Shown: positions 1 to 9,081 of the stretch, piece by piece
How positions within the stretch are numbered: the stretch's first letter is position 1
Layout: each line of letters opens with the position of its first letter
NCBI RefSeq assembly: GCF_001905385.1
Contig: NZ_LIPF01000003.1
Location: forward strand, 186,001-250,000
DNA: 64,000 nucleotides
Reading direction: 5' to 3'
Origin: Streptomyces sp. CB02414
GTDB lineage: Bacteria > Actinomycetota > Actinomycetes > Streptomycetales > Streptomycetaceae
Position numbers and translations under genes: made by a program
The notes under the pieces: model-generated
Databases searched by the model: none
Seen by the model: the letters and a program-made list of their open reading frames with translations, nothing else
What the model was told of the DNA's origin: nothing

Positions 1-768
1 GATTTCCTTGACCTTGCGGGAAAGCGTCTGGGACTGGTCGTTCAGCATCGCGTTCTTCACGTACTGCTGAGTGATGGTGGACCCGCCCTGTGTGTCACCG
101 CCGGTGGCCATGTTGAACACAGCCCGGGCGATTCCCTTCGGGTCGATGCCGCTGTCGCTGTAGAAGGTCTTGTTCTCCTGCGCGATGACCGCGTGCCGCA
201 TCTCCTCGGGGATCCGTGACAGATCGACGATCTGGCGGTTGCGGTCACCGCCCGTCGCGACCATCTGGGTGCCGTCGGCCCAGTAGTAGACGTTGTTCTG
301 AGCCTCCGCGATCTTGGCGACGTCGGGGACGCCCACCATGGCGTACGCGATGCCCGCGGCGGCCACCAGGCTGCCGAAGAAGCCGATGCACAGGCCGGAC
401 ACGAGCTTCCACGAGGGCACCCACCGGCGCCACCCGTCCCGGTCACGGCGCGGATAGTCGATCATCCGCTTCTTGCCGGGCGGCGCCCCGCGGCCCCTCC
501 CGGGGCTGGCGGGAGCGGCCCGCCGGCCGCCGCGACCGGGCTCGGCCGCTCTGCGGCGGCCGCCTGCGCTGCGCTGTGCCGCACGCCTGGCTTCGGCACG
601 GCTCCCGTACGGACGCTCCTCGTCCTCATGGCCGTGCGAGCCGGACGGAGACCCTGTGGCGCCCCGCGGTGCCGCGCGGCGGCCGGAGGACGAGCCGGAC
701 TGGCCGCGTCGGGCCGCGGCACGTCCGCCTCCCTGCGGCTGCGGCGGTTTGCGACGGTGCTCGCTCAT
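1..768 (-). CDS. Class A penicillin-binding protein (glycosyltransferase 51), 3' part cut by the window edge
   Basis: Bifunctional peptidoglycan synthase; only the first 256 or so residues are in the window. The ATG at 768 starts a basic, Arg/Gly/Ser-rich cytoplasmic tail of about 120 residues. One membrane anchor follows (around LVSGLCIGFFGSLVAAAGI), then the start of the GT51 transglycosylase domain with the catalytic-Glu motif IAQENKTFYSDSGID and the conserved GGSTITQQYVKN. The transpeptidase domain would lie beyond the left edge. Known family role: polymerising lipid II into glycan strands at the outer membrane face. The long basic tail is typical of streptomycete enzymes. The gene is divergent from the PadR regulator across about 350 bp. 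Confidence 0.93.
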   Translation of the reverse strand, partial: MSEHRRKPPQPQGGGRAAARRGQSGSSSGRRAAPRGATGSPSGSHGHEDEERPYGSRAEARRAAQRSAGGRRRAAEPGRGGRRAAPASPGRGRGAPPGKKRMIDYPRRDRDGWRRWVPSWKLVSGLCIGFFGSLVAAAGIAYAMVGVPDVAKIAEAQNNVYYWADGTQMVATGGDRNRQIVDLSRIPEEMRHAVIAQENKTFYSDSGIDPKGIARAVFNMATGGDTQGGSTITQQYVKNAMLNDQSQTLSRKVKEI

Positions 769-1066
769 CGAACGACTACTCCTCGGGCAGGCGCACCTTT
801 GCGCGCCTGGAAAAGGCGGCTGGTTTCCGGTCCCCCCGAAGTACGGATGCGGTCCCTTCCGCATTCACCCGTACTGCACCAGGGACAGGGACGCCCACAG
901 GCGTCACTCGGTTCCCGGTGGTCTGCATGGCGCACAGACTACGCACCGTCAAAACCCCCGAGCCGCGAAGTTCACCTCAAATCAGGCAACTTGCTCGCGA
1001 TGAAACCCTGATGTGATCCCGTTCACCGATCCCCCCCTTGTCGCGCACGGAAGCTCGTTCTATCGT

Positions 1067-1093
1067 GCTGATGTATCGAGTCGATACATCAGC
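1067..1093. promoter_or_regulatory. Perfect 27-bp palindrome, probable PadR operator
   Basis: Half-site GCTGATGTATCGA, a central G, then its exact reverse complement. It lies 28 bp upstream of the PadR start codon, where it could overlap or sit just below the promoter, so PadR autoregulation is the simplest reading. The ATGTATCGA half resembles the TATCGA/ATGT half-sites of actinobacterial PadR regulators. The rest of 769-1120 holds the divergent PBP and PadR promoters; I saw no clear -35/-10 pair. Confidence 0.75.
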
Positions 1094-1120
1094 GCGGCAT
1101 AAGGGCGAGAGGAGGCGACG

Positions 1121-1798
1121 ATGAGCCGGCGTTCCGGCATCCTCGAGTTCGCCGTACTCGGCCTGCTCCGCGAATCCCCGATGCACGGCTACGAGCTGCG
1201 CAAACGACTCAACACATCACTGGGTGTGTTCCGGGCGTTCAGCTACGGGACGCTCTACCCCTGCCTCAAGACGCTGGTCGCCAACGGCTGGTTGATCGAG
1301 GAACCGGGGAACGTCGGCGAGGCCGCCGCCTCCCTCACGGGACGCCGCGCCAAGATCGTCTACCGGTTGACGGCCGACGGCAAGGAACACTTCGAGCAGC
1401 TCCTCTCACAGACGGGCCCGGACGCGTACGAGGACGAGACCTTCGCCGCTCGCTTCGCGTTCTTCGGCCAGACGTCGCGTGACGTGCGCATGCGCGTTCT
1501 CGAGGGCCGGCGCAGCCGGCTGGAGGAGCGCCTGGAGAAGATGAGCGCCTCCCTGGCCCGTACCCGGGAGCGACTCGACGACTACACGCTTGAGCTCCAG
1601 CGCCACGGAATGGAGTCCGTGGAGCGCGAGGTGCGCTGGCTGAACGAGCTCATCGAGAGCGAGCGGGCGGGGCGGGACCTGCGGGGTTCCGCGTCGGAGG
1701 GGACCGCTCAACAGGACACGACATCTGGAGCGACGGGCGGCCTGCCCCGGACCGGGGACGACCCCCGGCCGGATACGCCCGGCGACACCGCCACGTGA
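1121..1798 (+). CDS. PadR family transcriptional regulator
   Basis: A 225-residue regulator. Residues 1-90 form the PadR winged helix, with [24 protein letters not shown] and the GTLYPCL strand/turn typical of the family. The C-terminal half is helical and charged (the family's dimerisation helix), ending in a disordered Thr/Pro/Gly tail. A strong GGAGG (1111-1115) precedes the ATG. The gene sits behind a perfect palindrome that is probably its own operator. It is followed directly by the inositol phosphate synthase gene: its TGA overlaps a GTG in the next frame, although the better synthase start is 48 bp further on. Co-transcription is likely, so PadR may control inositol synthesis; that is inference. 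Confidence 0.92.
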   Translation: MSRRSGILEFAVLGLLRESPMHGYELRKRLNTSLGVFRAFSYGTLYPCLKTLVANGWLIEEPGNVGEAAASLTGRRAKIVYRLTADGKEHFEQLLSQTGPDAYEDETFAARFAFFGQTSRDVRMRVLEGRRSRLEERLEKMSASLARTRERLDDYTLELQRHGMESVEREVRWLNELIESERAGRDLRGSASEGTAQQDTTSGATGGLPRTGDDPRPDTPGDTAT

Positions 1799-1842
1799 GC
1801 GCCCAGTCAGGGCCTCACTCGTACACACAGGGAGCAACCGGA

Positions 1843-2925
1843 ATGGGTTCGGTTCGCGTAGCCATCGTCGGCGTGGGCAACTGCGCCGCATCGCTGGTGC
1901 AGGGCGTCGAGTACTACAAGGACGCCGACCCGGCGTCCAAGGTCCCGGGCCTGATGCACGTCCAGTTCGGCGACTACCACGTCCGTGACATCGAGTTCGT
2001 CGCCGCCTTCGACGTGGACGCCAAGAAGGTCGGCCTGGACCTGGCGGACGCCATCGGCGCCTCCGAGAACAACACCATCAAGATCTGCGACGTGCCGAAC
2101 AGCGGCGTCCAGGTCCAGCGCGGCCACACCCTCGACGGTCTCGGCAAGTACTACCGCGAGACGATCGAGGAGTCCGCCGAGGAGCCGGCCGACATCGTCC
2201 AGGTCCTCAAGGACAAGCAGGTCGACGTCCTCGTCTGCTACCTGCCCGTCGGCTCCGAGGACGCGGCGAAGTACTACGCCCAGTGCGCCATCGACGCCAA
2301 GGTCGCCTTCGTCAACGCCCTTCCGGTCTTCATCGCCGGCACCAAGGAGTGGGCGGACAAGTTCACCGAGGCGGGCGTCCCGATCGTCGGTGACGACATC
2401 AAGTCGCAGGTCGGCGCCACCATCACGCACCGCGTCATGGCAAAGCTGTTCGAGGACCGGGGCGTCGTCCTGGACCGCACGATGCAGCTGAACGTCGGCG
2501 GCAACATGGACTTCAAGAACATGCTCGAGCGCGACCGCCTCGAGTCGAAGAAGATCTCCAAGACGCAGGCCGTCACCTCGCAGATCCCCGACCGGGACAT
2601 GGGCGAGAAGAACGTCCACATCGGCCCGTCCGACTACGTCGCGTGGCTGGACGACCGCAAGTGGGCCTACGTCCGTCTCGAGGGCCGCGCGTTCGGCGAC
2701 GTCCCGCTGAACCTGGAGTACAAGCTCGAGGTCTGGGACTCCCCGAACTCCGCGGGTGTCATCATCGACGCCCTGCGCGCCGCGAAGATCGCCAAGGACC
2801 GCGGCATCGGCGGTCCGATCCTGTCGGCGTCGAGCTACTTCATGAAGTCCCCGCCGGTCCAGTACTTCGACGACGAGGCCCGCGCCAACGTCGAGAAGTT
2901 CATCGCCGGCGAGGCCGAGCGCTGA
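1843..2925 (+). CDS. ino1: Inositol-3-phosphate synthase
   Basis: Converts glucose 6-phosphate to 1L-myo-inositol 1-phosphate with NAD+. This is the first step to phosphatidylinositol lipids and mycothiol. The product has 360 residues, the usual size of the short actinobacterial form. The N-terminal Rossmann motif [16 protein letters not shown] and the conserved [15 protein letters not shown] and [11 protein letters not shown] segments identify it. I chose the ATG at 1843 because AGGGAG (1829-1834) precedes it; an in-frame GTG at 1795 overlaps the padR stop but has no better ribosome site. The gene ends just before a strong hairpin. Confidence 0.95.
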   Translation: MGSVRVAIVGVGNCAASLVQGVEYYKDADPASKVPGLMHVQFGDYHVRDIEFVAAFDVDAKKVGLDLADAIGASENNTIKICDVPNSGVQVQRGHTLDGLGKYYRETIEESAEEPADIVQVLKDKQVDVLVCYLPVGSEDAAKYYAQCAIDAKVAFVNALPVFIAGTKEWADKFTEAGVPIVGDDIKSQVGATITHRVMAKLFEDRGVVLDRTMQLNVGGNMDFKNMLERDRLESKKISKTQAVTSQIPDRDMGEKNVHIGPSDYVAWLDDRKWAYVRLEGRAFGDVPLNLEYKLEVWDSPNSAGVIIDALRAAKIAKDRGIGGPILSASSYFMKSPPVQYFDDEARANVEKFIAGEAER

Positions 2926-2949
2926 CGAGCGCCGGCTCCGGCACGTCGG

Positions 2950-2979
2950 AGGTCCCCGGGTCACGTGACCCGGGGACCT
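2950..2979. terminator. Rho-independent terminator after ino1
   Basis: A 30-bp uninterrupted palindrome with arms AGGTCCCCGGGTCAC and its complement, followed by TTT. It lies 25 bp after the ino1 stop. The central CACGTG recalls parS, but the flanks do not match. Confidence 0.8.
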
Positions 2980-3003
2980 TTCCCGTATGTGAGGCTGTGC
3001 CCC

Positions 3004-4263
3004 ATGGCCGTCGTCCGTGACCTGCGCGTCCTGTTGCGCCTGAAGGGCTTCAGGCGCCTGCTCGCCGTGCGCCTGCTCTCCCAGGGCGCCGACGGGGTCT
3101 ACCAGGTCGCGCTCGCCACCTACGTCGTCTTCTCCCCGGAGAAGCAGACCTCCCCCGCCGCGATCGCCTCCGCGATGGCGGTCCTGCTGCTCCCCTACTC
3201 CCTGGTGGGCCCCTTCGCCGGCGCCCTCCTGGACCGCTGGCGCCGCCGTCAGGTCTTCCTGTACGGCAACCTGCTGCGCGCCGCACTGGCCTCGGTGACG
3301 GCGGTCCTGATGATGGCCTCCGTACCGGACTGGCTCTTCTACGTCTCCGCGCTCTGCGTCACCGCCGTCAACCGCTTCGTCCTCGCCGGCCTGTCCGCCG
3401 CGCTGCCGCGCGTGGTCGACGCCGAGCGCCTGGTGATCGCCAACTCGCTCTCCCCGACCGCCGGCACCCTTGCCGCCACGGCTGGCGGCGGCCTCGCATT
3501 CGTCGTCCGCCTCGTGGTGGCGGACTCCGACGCCGCCGTGGTGCTGCTCGGAGCCGCCCTGTACCTGTGCGGGGCACTGGCGTCACTGAGCATCGCCGTG
3601 GAACTGCTCGGGCCGGACCGTACGCAGGCGCCGCGTCTGGCGTCGGCGCTCGCCGTCACCGCCCGCGACCTGGTGTCGGGGGTACGCCACCTTGCCGCGC
3701 CCGCGCGCCGGGAGGCGGCCTGGTCGCTCGCGGGCATGACGCTGATGCGGTTCTGCTACGGCGCCCTGCTGGTCATGCTGCTGATGCTGTGCCGGTACGC
3801 CCTGACCTCGGACACGGACGAGGGGCTCGCCCTGCTGGGGGTGGCGCTGGGTGTCTCCGGCGCGGGCTTCTTCGCCGCCGCCGTGGTCACGCCCTGGGCG
3901 GCGGGACGGCTCGGGCCCGGACGCTGGATGGCCGTGTGTGCGGGGATCGCCACGGTGCTGGTGCCTGCGCTCGGGCTGCCGTTCGCCACCGTGCCGCTGC
4001 TCGTCGCGGCGTTCGTTCTCGGGCTGACGACCCAGGGGGCGAAGATCGCCACGGACACGGTGGTGCAGTCCTCGGTCGACGACGCCTTCCGTGGCCGGAT
4101 CTTTTCCGTCTACGACGTCCTGTTCAACGTCGCCTTCGTCGGCGCCGCCGGGGTGGCCGCCCTGATGCTGCCCCCGGACGGCCGTTCGGTCACGCTGATC
4201 GTGACAGTCGCCCTGGTCTACGGAGCGGTTGCGGTGGCTATGACCCGGTTTGAAAGTCAGTAA
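3004..4263 (+). CDS. MFS family transporter
   Basis: A 419-residue major facilitator protein with about 12 hydrophobic helices and no signal peptide. The loop after helix 2 carries GPFAGALLDRWRRRQVFLYGN, the MFS motif A equivalent. It belongs to the general drug/metabolite exporter-like group; the substrate cannot be read from the sequence. Start ATG 3004 has GAGG at 2991-2994; an upstream in-frame GTG at 2965 would lie inside the ino1 terminator. This gene follows ino1 in the same order as in S. coelicolor, so it is core rather than acquired. Confidence 0.88.
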   Translation: MAVVRDLRVLLRLKGFRRLLAVRLLSQGADGVYQVALATYVVFSPEKQTSPAAIASAMAVLLLPYSLVGPFAGALLDRWRRRQVFLYGNLLRAALASVTAVLMMASVPDWLFYVSALCVTAVNRFVLAGLSAALPRVVDAERLVIANSLSPTAGTLAATAGGGLAFVVRLVVADSDAAVVLLGAALYLCGALASLSIAVELLGPDRTQAPRLASALAVTARDLVSGVRHLAAPARREAAWSLAGMTLMRFCYGALLVMLLMLCRYALTSDTDEGLALLGVALGVSGAGFFAAAVVTPWAAGRLGPGRWMAVCAGIATVLVPALGLPFATVPLLVAAFVLGLTTQGAKIATDTVVQSSVDDAFRGRIFSVYDVLFNVAFVGAAGVAALMLPPDGRSVTLIVTVALVYGAVAVAMTRFESQ

Positions 4264-4385
4264 GTGTCACATCAGTGCCACGAAGCCCCACTGGACTACA
4301 GAGTTGTCAGTGGGGAGCGATAGCTTACGTGGGTCTTATTCGCGACATGTTCGCGACACGTACCTATCTCTTCAGGGGGAACCCA

Positions 4386-4880
4386 GTGACCACTCCGCCG
4401 CCCCAGGGCAACCCGTTCGCGCAGGGCCAGCCGACTGCTCCGCAGCAGCCCCAGGGCATGAACCCGTACGCGCAGGGCCAGCAGGGCTTCCCGCAGCAGG
4501 CCGGCCAGCCGGGATTCCCCCCGCCCGGCGCGCCCGTTCCGCCGCCCTCCCGCTCCAGCCGGGTCAAGAAGAAGCTGCTGAGCATCGTCGGCGTCATCCT
4601 GGTGGCCGCCCTGCTCGGCGTGGGCAAGTGGTACCTGGGACAGTCGGACGCCGAGACCACCGCGGTGGGCGACTGCATGCACAACGAGGGCTCGCAGATC
4701 ACCCCGGAGCTCAAGACGGTCGACTGCTCCTCGAGTGACGCGGAGTACGAGGTGGTCGAGAAGTTCGACAACACCAGCGACGACAGCAAGTGCGAGGCGG
4801 TCAAGGAAGCGACGATCGCCTACTACCAGACGGGCGACAGCAGCCACAGGGTCGTGCTCTGCCTCAAGGAAGTGAAGTAG
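4386..4880 (+). CDS. LppU/SCO3897 family membrane-anchored protein
   Basis: A 164-residue protein with three parts: a Pro/Gln/Gly-rich cytoplasmic tail (TPPPQGNPFAQGQP-like repeats, residues 1-55), one membrane helix (about 62-80, LSIVGVILVAALLGVGKWYL), and a small extracytoplasmic domain with four Cys (GDCM, DCSSS, KCEA, LCLKE) that could form two disulfides. I recognise this as the LppU/SCO3897 family, whose function is not established. Start GTG 4386 follows AGGGGGA; longer in-frame starts lack a ribosome site. It ends just before a hairpin that contains parS. Confidence 0.85.
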   Translation: MTTPPPQGNPFAQGQPTAPQQPQGMNPYAQGQQGFPQQAGQPGFPPPGAPVPPPSRSSRVKKKLLSIVGVILVAALLGVGKWYLGQSDAETTAVGDCMHNEGSQITPELKTVDCSSSDAEYEVVEKFDNTSDDSKCEAVKEATIAYYQTGDSSHRVVLCLKEVK

Positions 4881-4899
4881 CCCACGCCCTGGACGCGGA

Positions 4900-4939
4900 A
4901 AAGCGGGGTCATGTTTCACGTGAAACATGACCCCGCTTT
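4900..4939. terminator. Bidirectional terminator built around a parS site
   Basis: A perfect 40-bp palindrome (arms begin AAAGCGGGGTCATG) between the convergent LppU-like gene and the CCA transferase gene. Its centre is the perfect parS site at 4912-4927. T-runs at both ends allow termination on either strand. Confidence 0.8.
4912..4927. other. parS: parS site (perfect 16-mer)
   Basis: TGTTTCACGTGAAACA, exactly the ParB-binding consensus. It is about 21 kb left of oriC, intergenic, at the centre of a terminator palindrome. Confidence 0.95.
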
Positions 4940-4946
4940 CGCATGC

Positions 4947-6416
4947 TCACCGCTCCTGCGCGGCCCACCACTCCTTGAGCGCACCCACCGCGGCGTCGTG
5001 CTCCATCGGCCCGTTCTCCAGGCGCAGCTCCAGCAGGTGCTTGTACGCCTGGCCCACCGCCGGCCCGGGGCTGACGCCGAGGATCTCCATGATCTGGTTG
5101 CCGTCCAGGTCCGGGCGGATCGCGTCCAGCTCCTCCTGCTCCTGGAGCTGAGCGATCCGCTCCTCCAGCCCGTCGTATGCACGGGAGAGCGCCGAGGCCT
5201 TGCGCTTGTTGCGGGTCGTGCAGTCCGAGCGGGTCAGCTTGTGCAGGCGGTCCAGCAGAGGGCCGGCGTCCCGGACGTACCGGCGGACCGCGGAGTCCGT
5301 CCACTCGCCGGTGCCGTAACCGTGGAACCGCAGGTGCAGCTCGACCAGGCGCGAGACGTCCTTCACCAGCTCGTTGGAGTACTTGAGCGCGGTCATGCGC
5401 TTCTTCGTCATCTTCGCCCCGACCACTTCGTGGTGGTGGAACGAGACCCGCCCGTCCTTCTCGAAGCGGCGCGTGCGCGGCTTGCCGATGTCGTGCAGCA
5501 GCGCGGCCAGCCGGAGGGTGAGGTCGGGGCCCTCGGTCTCCAGGGCCATCGCCTGTTCCAGAACGATCAGCGTGTGGTCGTAGACGTCCTTGTGCCGGTG
5601 GTGCTCGTCCCGCTCCAGCCGCAGGGCCGGCAGCTCGGGAAGGACGTGCTCTGCCAGCCCGGTCTCCACCAGCAGGGACAGGCCCTTGCGGGGGTGGGGC
5701 GAGAGGATGAGCTTGTTCAGCTCGTCCCGGACCCGCTCGGCCGAGACGATGCCGATGCGCCCGGCCATGTCCGTCATGGCCTTCACGACCTCGGGCGCCA
5801 CCTCGAAGTCGAGCTGTGCGGCGAACCGGGCGGCGCGCATCATCCGGAGCGGATCGTCCGAGAACGACTCCTCGGGGGTGCCCGGGGTGCGCAGGACTCG
5901 GGCCGCGAGGTCCTCGAGCCCGCCGTGCGGGTCGATGAACTCCTTCTCCGGCAGCGCGACGGCCATCGCGTTCACGGTGAAGTCGCGCCGGACGAGATCG
6001 TCGTCGATGGAGTCGCCGTACGACACCTCCGGCTTGCGCGAGGTGCGGTCGTACGCCTCCGACCGATACGTGGTCACCTCGATCTGCCAGATCCGGTCAG
6101 CGTCTCCCACGCCGGCGGCCTTCTGTGCCCCGACCGTGCCGAAGGCGATCCCGACGTCCCAGACCGCGTCCGCCCAGGGCTTCATGATCTTCAGTACGTC
6201 CTGCGGGCGGGCGTCGGTCGTGAAGTCCAGATCATTGCCGAGCCGGCCGAGCAACGCGTCCCGGACCGAGCCGCCGACCAGGGCGAGGGAGAACCCGGCC
6301 TCCCGGAAGCGGCGGGCGAGGTCGTCGGCGACAGGGGCGACCCGCAGCAGTTCACTCACCGCTCGGCGCTGCTCCTGGCTGGGGACACTGGGGTTGGCTT
6401 CGTTGGCGTTCGGCAC
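4947..6416 (-). CDS. CCA tRNA nucleotidyltransferase
   Basis: Adds or repairs the 3'-CCA of tRNAs. The nucleotidyltransferase head has SLALVGGSVRDALLGR and the catalytic DLDFTTDA (GS...DxD pattern). The poly(A)-polymerase/CCA RNA-binding region follows (HGGLEDLAARVLRTPG, DDPLRMMRAARFAA), then an HD domain (AALLHDIGKPRTR) and a C-terminal helical part. The length of 489 residues is normal for the actinobacterial HD-containing form. I chose the GTG at 6416 (product begins MPNANEAN) because the conserved part starts there. No clear ribosome site precedes it, and an in-frame ATG at 6485 would add 23 unconvincing residues. It is divergent from the DUF6049-murJ genes. Confidence 0.93.
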   Translation of the reverse strand: MPNANEANPSVPSQEQRRAVSELLRVAPVADDLARRFREAGFSLALVGGSVRDALLGRLGNDLDFTTDARPQDVLKIMKPWADAVWDVGIAFGTVGAQKAAGVGDADRIWQIEVTTYRSEAYDRTSRKPEVSYGDSIDDDLVRRDFTVNAMAVALPEKEFIDPHGGLEDLAARVLRTPGTPEESFSDDPLRMMRAARFAAQLDFEVAPEVVKAMTDMAGRIGIVSAERVRDELNKLILSPHPRKGLSLLVETGLAEHVLPELPALRLERDEHHRHKDVYDHTLIVLEQAMALETEGPDLTLRLAALLHDIGKPRTRRFEKDGRVSFHHHEVVGAKMTKKRMTALKYSNELVKDVSRLVELHLRFHGYGTGEWTDSAVRRYVRDAGPLLDRLHKLTRSDCTTRNKRKASALSRAYDGLEERIAQLQEQEELDAIRPDLDGNQIMEILGVSPGPAVGQAYKHLLELRLENGPMEHDAAVGALKEWWAAQER

Positions 6417-6641
6417 AACAGAAAAGGGTACGTGGCTCGCGCGGAACCCCGCGCCCCCTTTGATCGCGCACCGAACACCCCTCATAGGCGCCCCTCCCTA
6501 TATAGGCGCACATACGGGACCGCCGCGGCCGGCGGCGGATCTTGTGGCGTACGTCGCGGCACTTACCCTCAGCGCGCATCGTTACCATGCGTGGACGCAC
6601 ATTCCGACGACCACTGACGATGACGAGGGACGGGCGAGCGC

Positions 6642-9038
6642 GTGGCCGAGGCGGCAGACTTCCAGGGGACCAGTCCCTCACCTGCCCGCCGGTGGCTACG
6701 GCGCACCACGGCACTGGTCGCGGGCGCGCCGCTGCTGGCCGGCCTGGTCCAGCTGCCGGCCGCGGGCCCCGCGCACGCCGACGGGCAGCCCTCCGCGAAG
6801 GCCGACGGCGACGCGGGCTCCGTGGCCGTCGCCGTCGACTCGCTCACCCCCTCGGCACCCACCGACGGCGACACGGTGACCGTGTCCGGCACCGTGACCA
6901 ACAACGGCAAGCAGACCGTCACCGACGCCCACGTGGGTCTGCGGCTGGGACCCGAGATCAACACCCGCTCGTCCGTCGACGCGATCGCCAAGGACGCCGA
7001 CGACCTCCAGGGGTCCATTCCTCCGGAGATCGACGACAAGTACACGGAGAAGTTCTCCAAGCTCACCCCCGGCGTCGCCGAGCACTTCAACATCTCGGTA
7101 CCGGTCGACGACCTGGAACTCGGCGACGACGGCGTCTACGAATTCGCCGTGTCCCTCTCCGGGGAGACCTCCGCCCAGCCCTGGGAGCGGGTCCTCGGCA
7201 TCCAGCGCACCTTCCTGCCCTGGCAGCCCGACGAGGCCGGCACCAAAACGAAGACGACGGCGCTGTGGCCGCTCGTCTCCACCACGCACATGGCCGCCGA
7301 GACCGGGCCGAACGAGGAACAGACACCGGTCTTCCTCAACGACGACCTGGCCGAGGAGATCTCCCCCGGGGGGCGCCTCAACCAGATGGTGACGCTCGGC
7401 AAGGACCTCGACGTCACCTGGGTCGTCGATCCCGACCTGCTGGCGTCCGTCGACGCGATGACGGGAAACTACAGCGTCCGCGACGGAGACAAGACGGTCG
7501 CCGGCACCCACCAGGACGTGGCCAAGCAGTGGCTCGCCGACCTCCAGGACGCGGTGGCCGACGCGGAGGTCATCTCCCTCCCCTTCGCCGACCCCGACCT
7601 GGCCTCCCTGGCCCACAACGGCACCGACGTCACCGGCTCCCTCAGCCAGCTCAAGAGCGCCACGGACGTCATCCACAACACGGTCGACCCGATCCTGCAC
7701 GTGAAGCCGAGCACCGACTTCGCCTGGCCCGTGGACGGCGCGGTCGACCGCTCCATCGTCAAGGTCGCCACCTCGGCGGGCGCCGACAAGGTGATCGCCC
7801 GCAGCGACAGCCTCCAGGAGACCAGCGGCCTGCCGTACACGCCCTCCGCGGCGCGCCCCGTCGGCGGCGGCACGACGGCAGTCGTCGCGGACTCCCGGCT
7901 GTCCAGGGCGTTCGAGGGCGACCTGACCGACGCCTCCGCGTCCACGCTCGCGGTCCAGCGGTTCCTCGCCCAGAGCCTGTCCCTGAACCTCCAGACCGGC
8001 AAGCAGCGCAGCATCGTCATCGCCCCGCAGCGGATGCCCTCCGGCAGCCAGGCCCGCGCGATGGCCGAGGCGCTGCGCGCGCTGCAGGACGGCACCTGGT
8101 CCGAGTCCCAGAAGCTGTCGGCGGCCGCCGCGGCCAAGCCCGACCCGGACGCCACCACGAAGGTCCCGAGTGCCTCCGCCTACCCCGCGTCCCTGCGCAG
8201 GCAGGAGCTGCCCCGGTCGGCGTTCGTGCAGATCGCGCGCACACAGGACGCGCTCGACAACTTCAAGGTCGTCCTGTCCGACCCGTCCCGGGTGGCGACC
8301 CCCTTCGGACGCGCGCTGAACCGGGAGATGTCCGCGTCCTGGCGCGGCCGGGCCGACGAGGCGAAGTCCTTCCGCACCAGGGTGAAGACATACCTCGACG
8401 GACTGACCGGCCGGGTCAGGCTGATCGACAAGTCGGAGACGAAGCTCTCCGGCCGCAGCGCCACGATCCCCGTGACGGTGCAGAACAACCTGGTGCAGGA
8501 CGTCGGGCCCCTGGTCCTGCGGCTCACCTCCACCAACCCGACCCGTCTGGAGATCGACGGCGCCGACTACGAGGAGCAGCCGATCTCCGTCTCCGGCGGC
8601 CACAGCCAGTCGGTGAAGTTCACCACGTCGGCCAACGCCAACGGCCGGGCCACGGTGGTCGCCCAGCTCTACACGATGGACGGGCGCGCGTACGGCGACC
8701 CCGTCACCTTCGACGTGAAGGTCACCGAGATCACGGCCACCGTGATGCTCGTCATCGGCGGCGGCGTCCTGCTGCTCGTCCTGGCCGGCTTCCGCATGTA
8801 CACCCAGCGCAAGAGGGCCGCGGCCCGCGACGCCGAGAAGGGCGAGGCGGGTGACGCGGAGGACGCCGAGGACACCGAGGACGGTCCGGAGAACCCGGAA
8901 GGCCCCGGCGAGCGTCTCAGCGAGGAGTCCGACGCACGCCCCCGGGCAGGCGACCCGGAGCAGCCGAGTGACCCGGCACCGGACACCGCAGCGGAAAACG
9001 CCGACCCGTCCGGCACGGGTGAGAGAGTGGACCGTTGA
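6642..9038 (+). CDS. DUF6049 family secreted, membrane-anchored protein
   Basis: A 798-residue protein with an N-terminal twin-Arg-flanked hydrophobic signal (residues about 15-47, ending AGPAHA) and one C-terminal membrane helix (about 700-722, VMLVIGGGVLLLVLAGF) followed by an acidic Glu/Asp-rich cytoplasmic tail. The long external part starts with a beta-rich segment (DTVTVSGTVTNNGKQTV) of bacterial Ig/CARDB type. I recall this as the DUF6049 family, always found beside murJ in actinobacteria; its biochemical role is unknown. It is the first gene of a likely operon with murJ and the pseudokinase (43-bp gap to murJ), which suggests an envelope role. Confidence 0.85.
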   Translation: MAEAADFQGTSPSPARRWLRRTTALVAGAPLLAGLVQLPAAGPAHADGQPSAKADGDAGSVAVAVDSLTPSAPTDGDTVTVSGTVTNNGKQTVTDAHVGLRLGPEINTRSSVDAIAKDADDLQGSIPPEIDDKYTEKFSKLTPGVAEHFNISVPVDDLELGDDGVYEFAVSLSGETSAQPWERVLGIQRTFLPWQPDEAGTKTKTTALWPLVSTTHMAAETGPNEEQTPVFLNDDLAEEISPGGRLNQMVTLGKDLDVTWVVDPDLLASVDAMTGNYSVRDGDKTVAGTHQDVAKQWLADLQDAVADAEVISLPFADPDLASLAHNGTDVTGSLSQLKSATDVIHNTVDPILHVKPSTDFAWPVDGAVDRSIVKVATSAGADKVIARSDSLQETSGLPYTPSAARPVGGGTTAVVADSRLSRAFEGDLTDASASTLAVQRFLAQSLSLNLQTGKQRSIVIAPQRMPSGSQARAMAEALRALQDGTWSESQKLSAAAAAKPDPDATTKVPSASAYPASLRRQELPRSAFVQIARTQDALDNFKVVLSDPSRVATPFGRALNREMSASWRGRADEAKSFRTRVKTYLDGLTGRVRLIDKSETKLSGRSATIPVTVQNNLVQDVGPLVLRLTSTNPTRLEIDGADYEEQPISVSGGHSQSVKFTTSANANGRATVVAQLYTMDGRAYGDPVTFDVKVTEITATVMLVIGGGVLLLVLAGFRMYTQRKRAAARDAEKGEAGDAEDAEDTEDGPENPEGPGERLSEESDARPRAGDPEQPSDPAPDTAAENADPSGTGERVDR

Positions 9039-9081
9039 GGATGTCGTGGCCGTGGGCCCGGGACGATGAGGTGGGGTAACC

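Noticed and set aside
2955-2974. CACGTG palindrome resembling parS
   Set aside because: The flanks are GGGT/ACCC instead of TGTTT/AAACA. It is a terminator stem.
4911-6617. Long plus-strand frame starting in a parS site (product beginning MFHVK)
   Set aside because: Antisense to the CCA transferase gene. MFHVK starts appear at most parS sites simply because the palindrome contains ATG/GTG in that frame.
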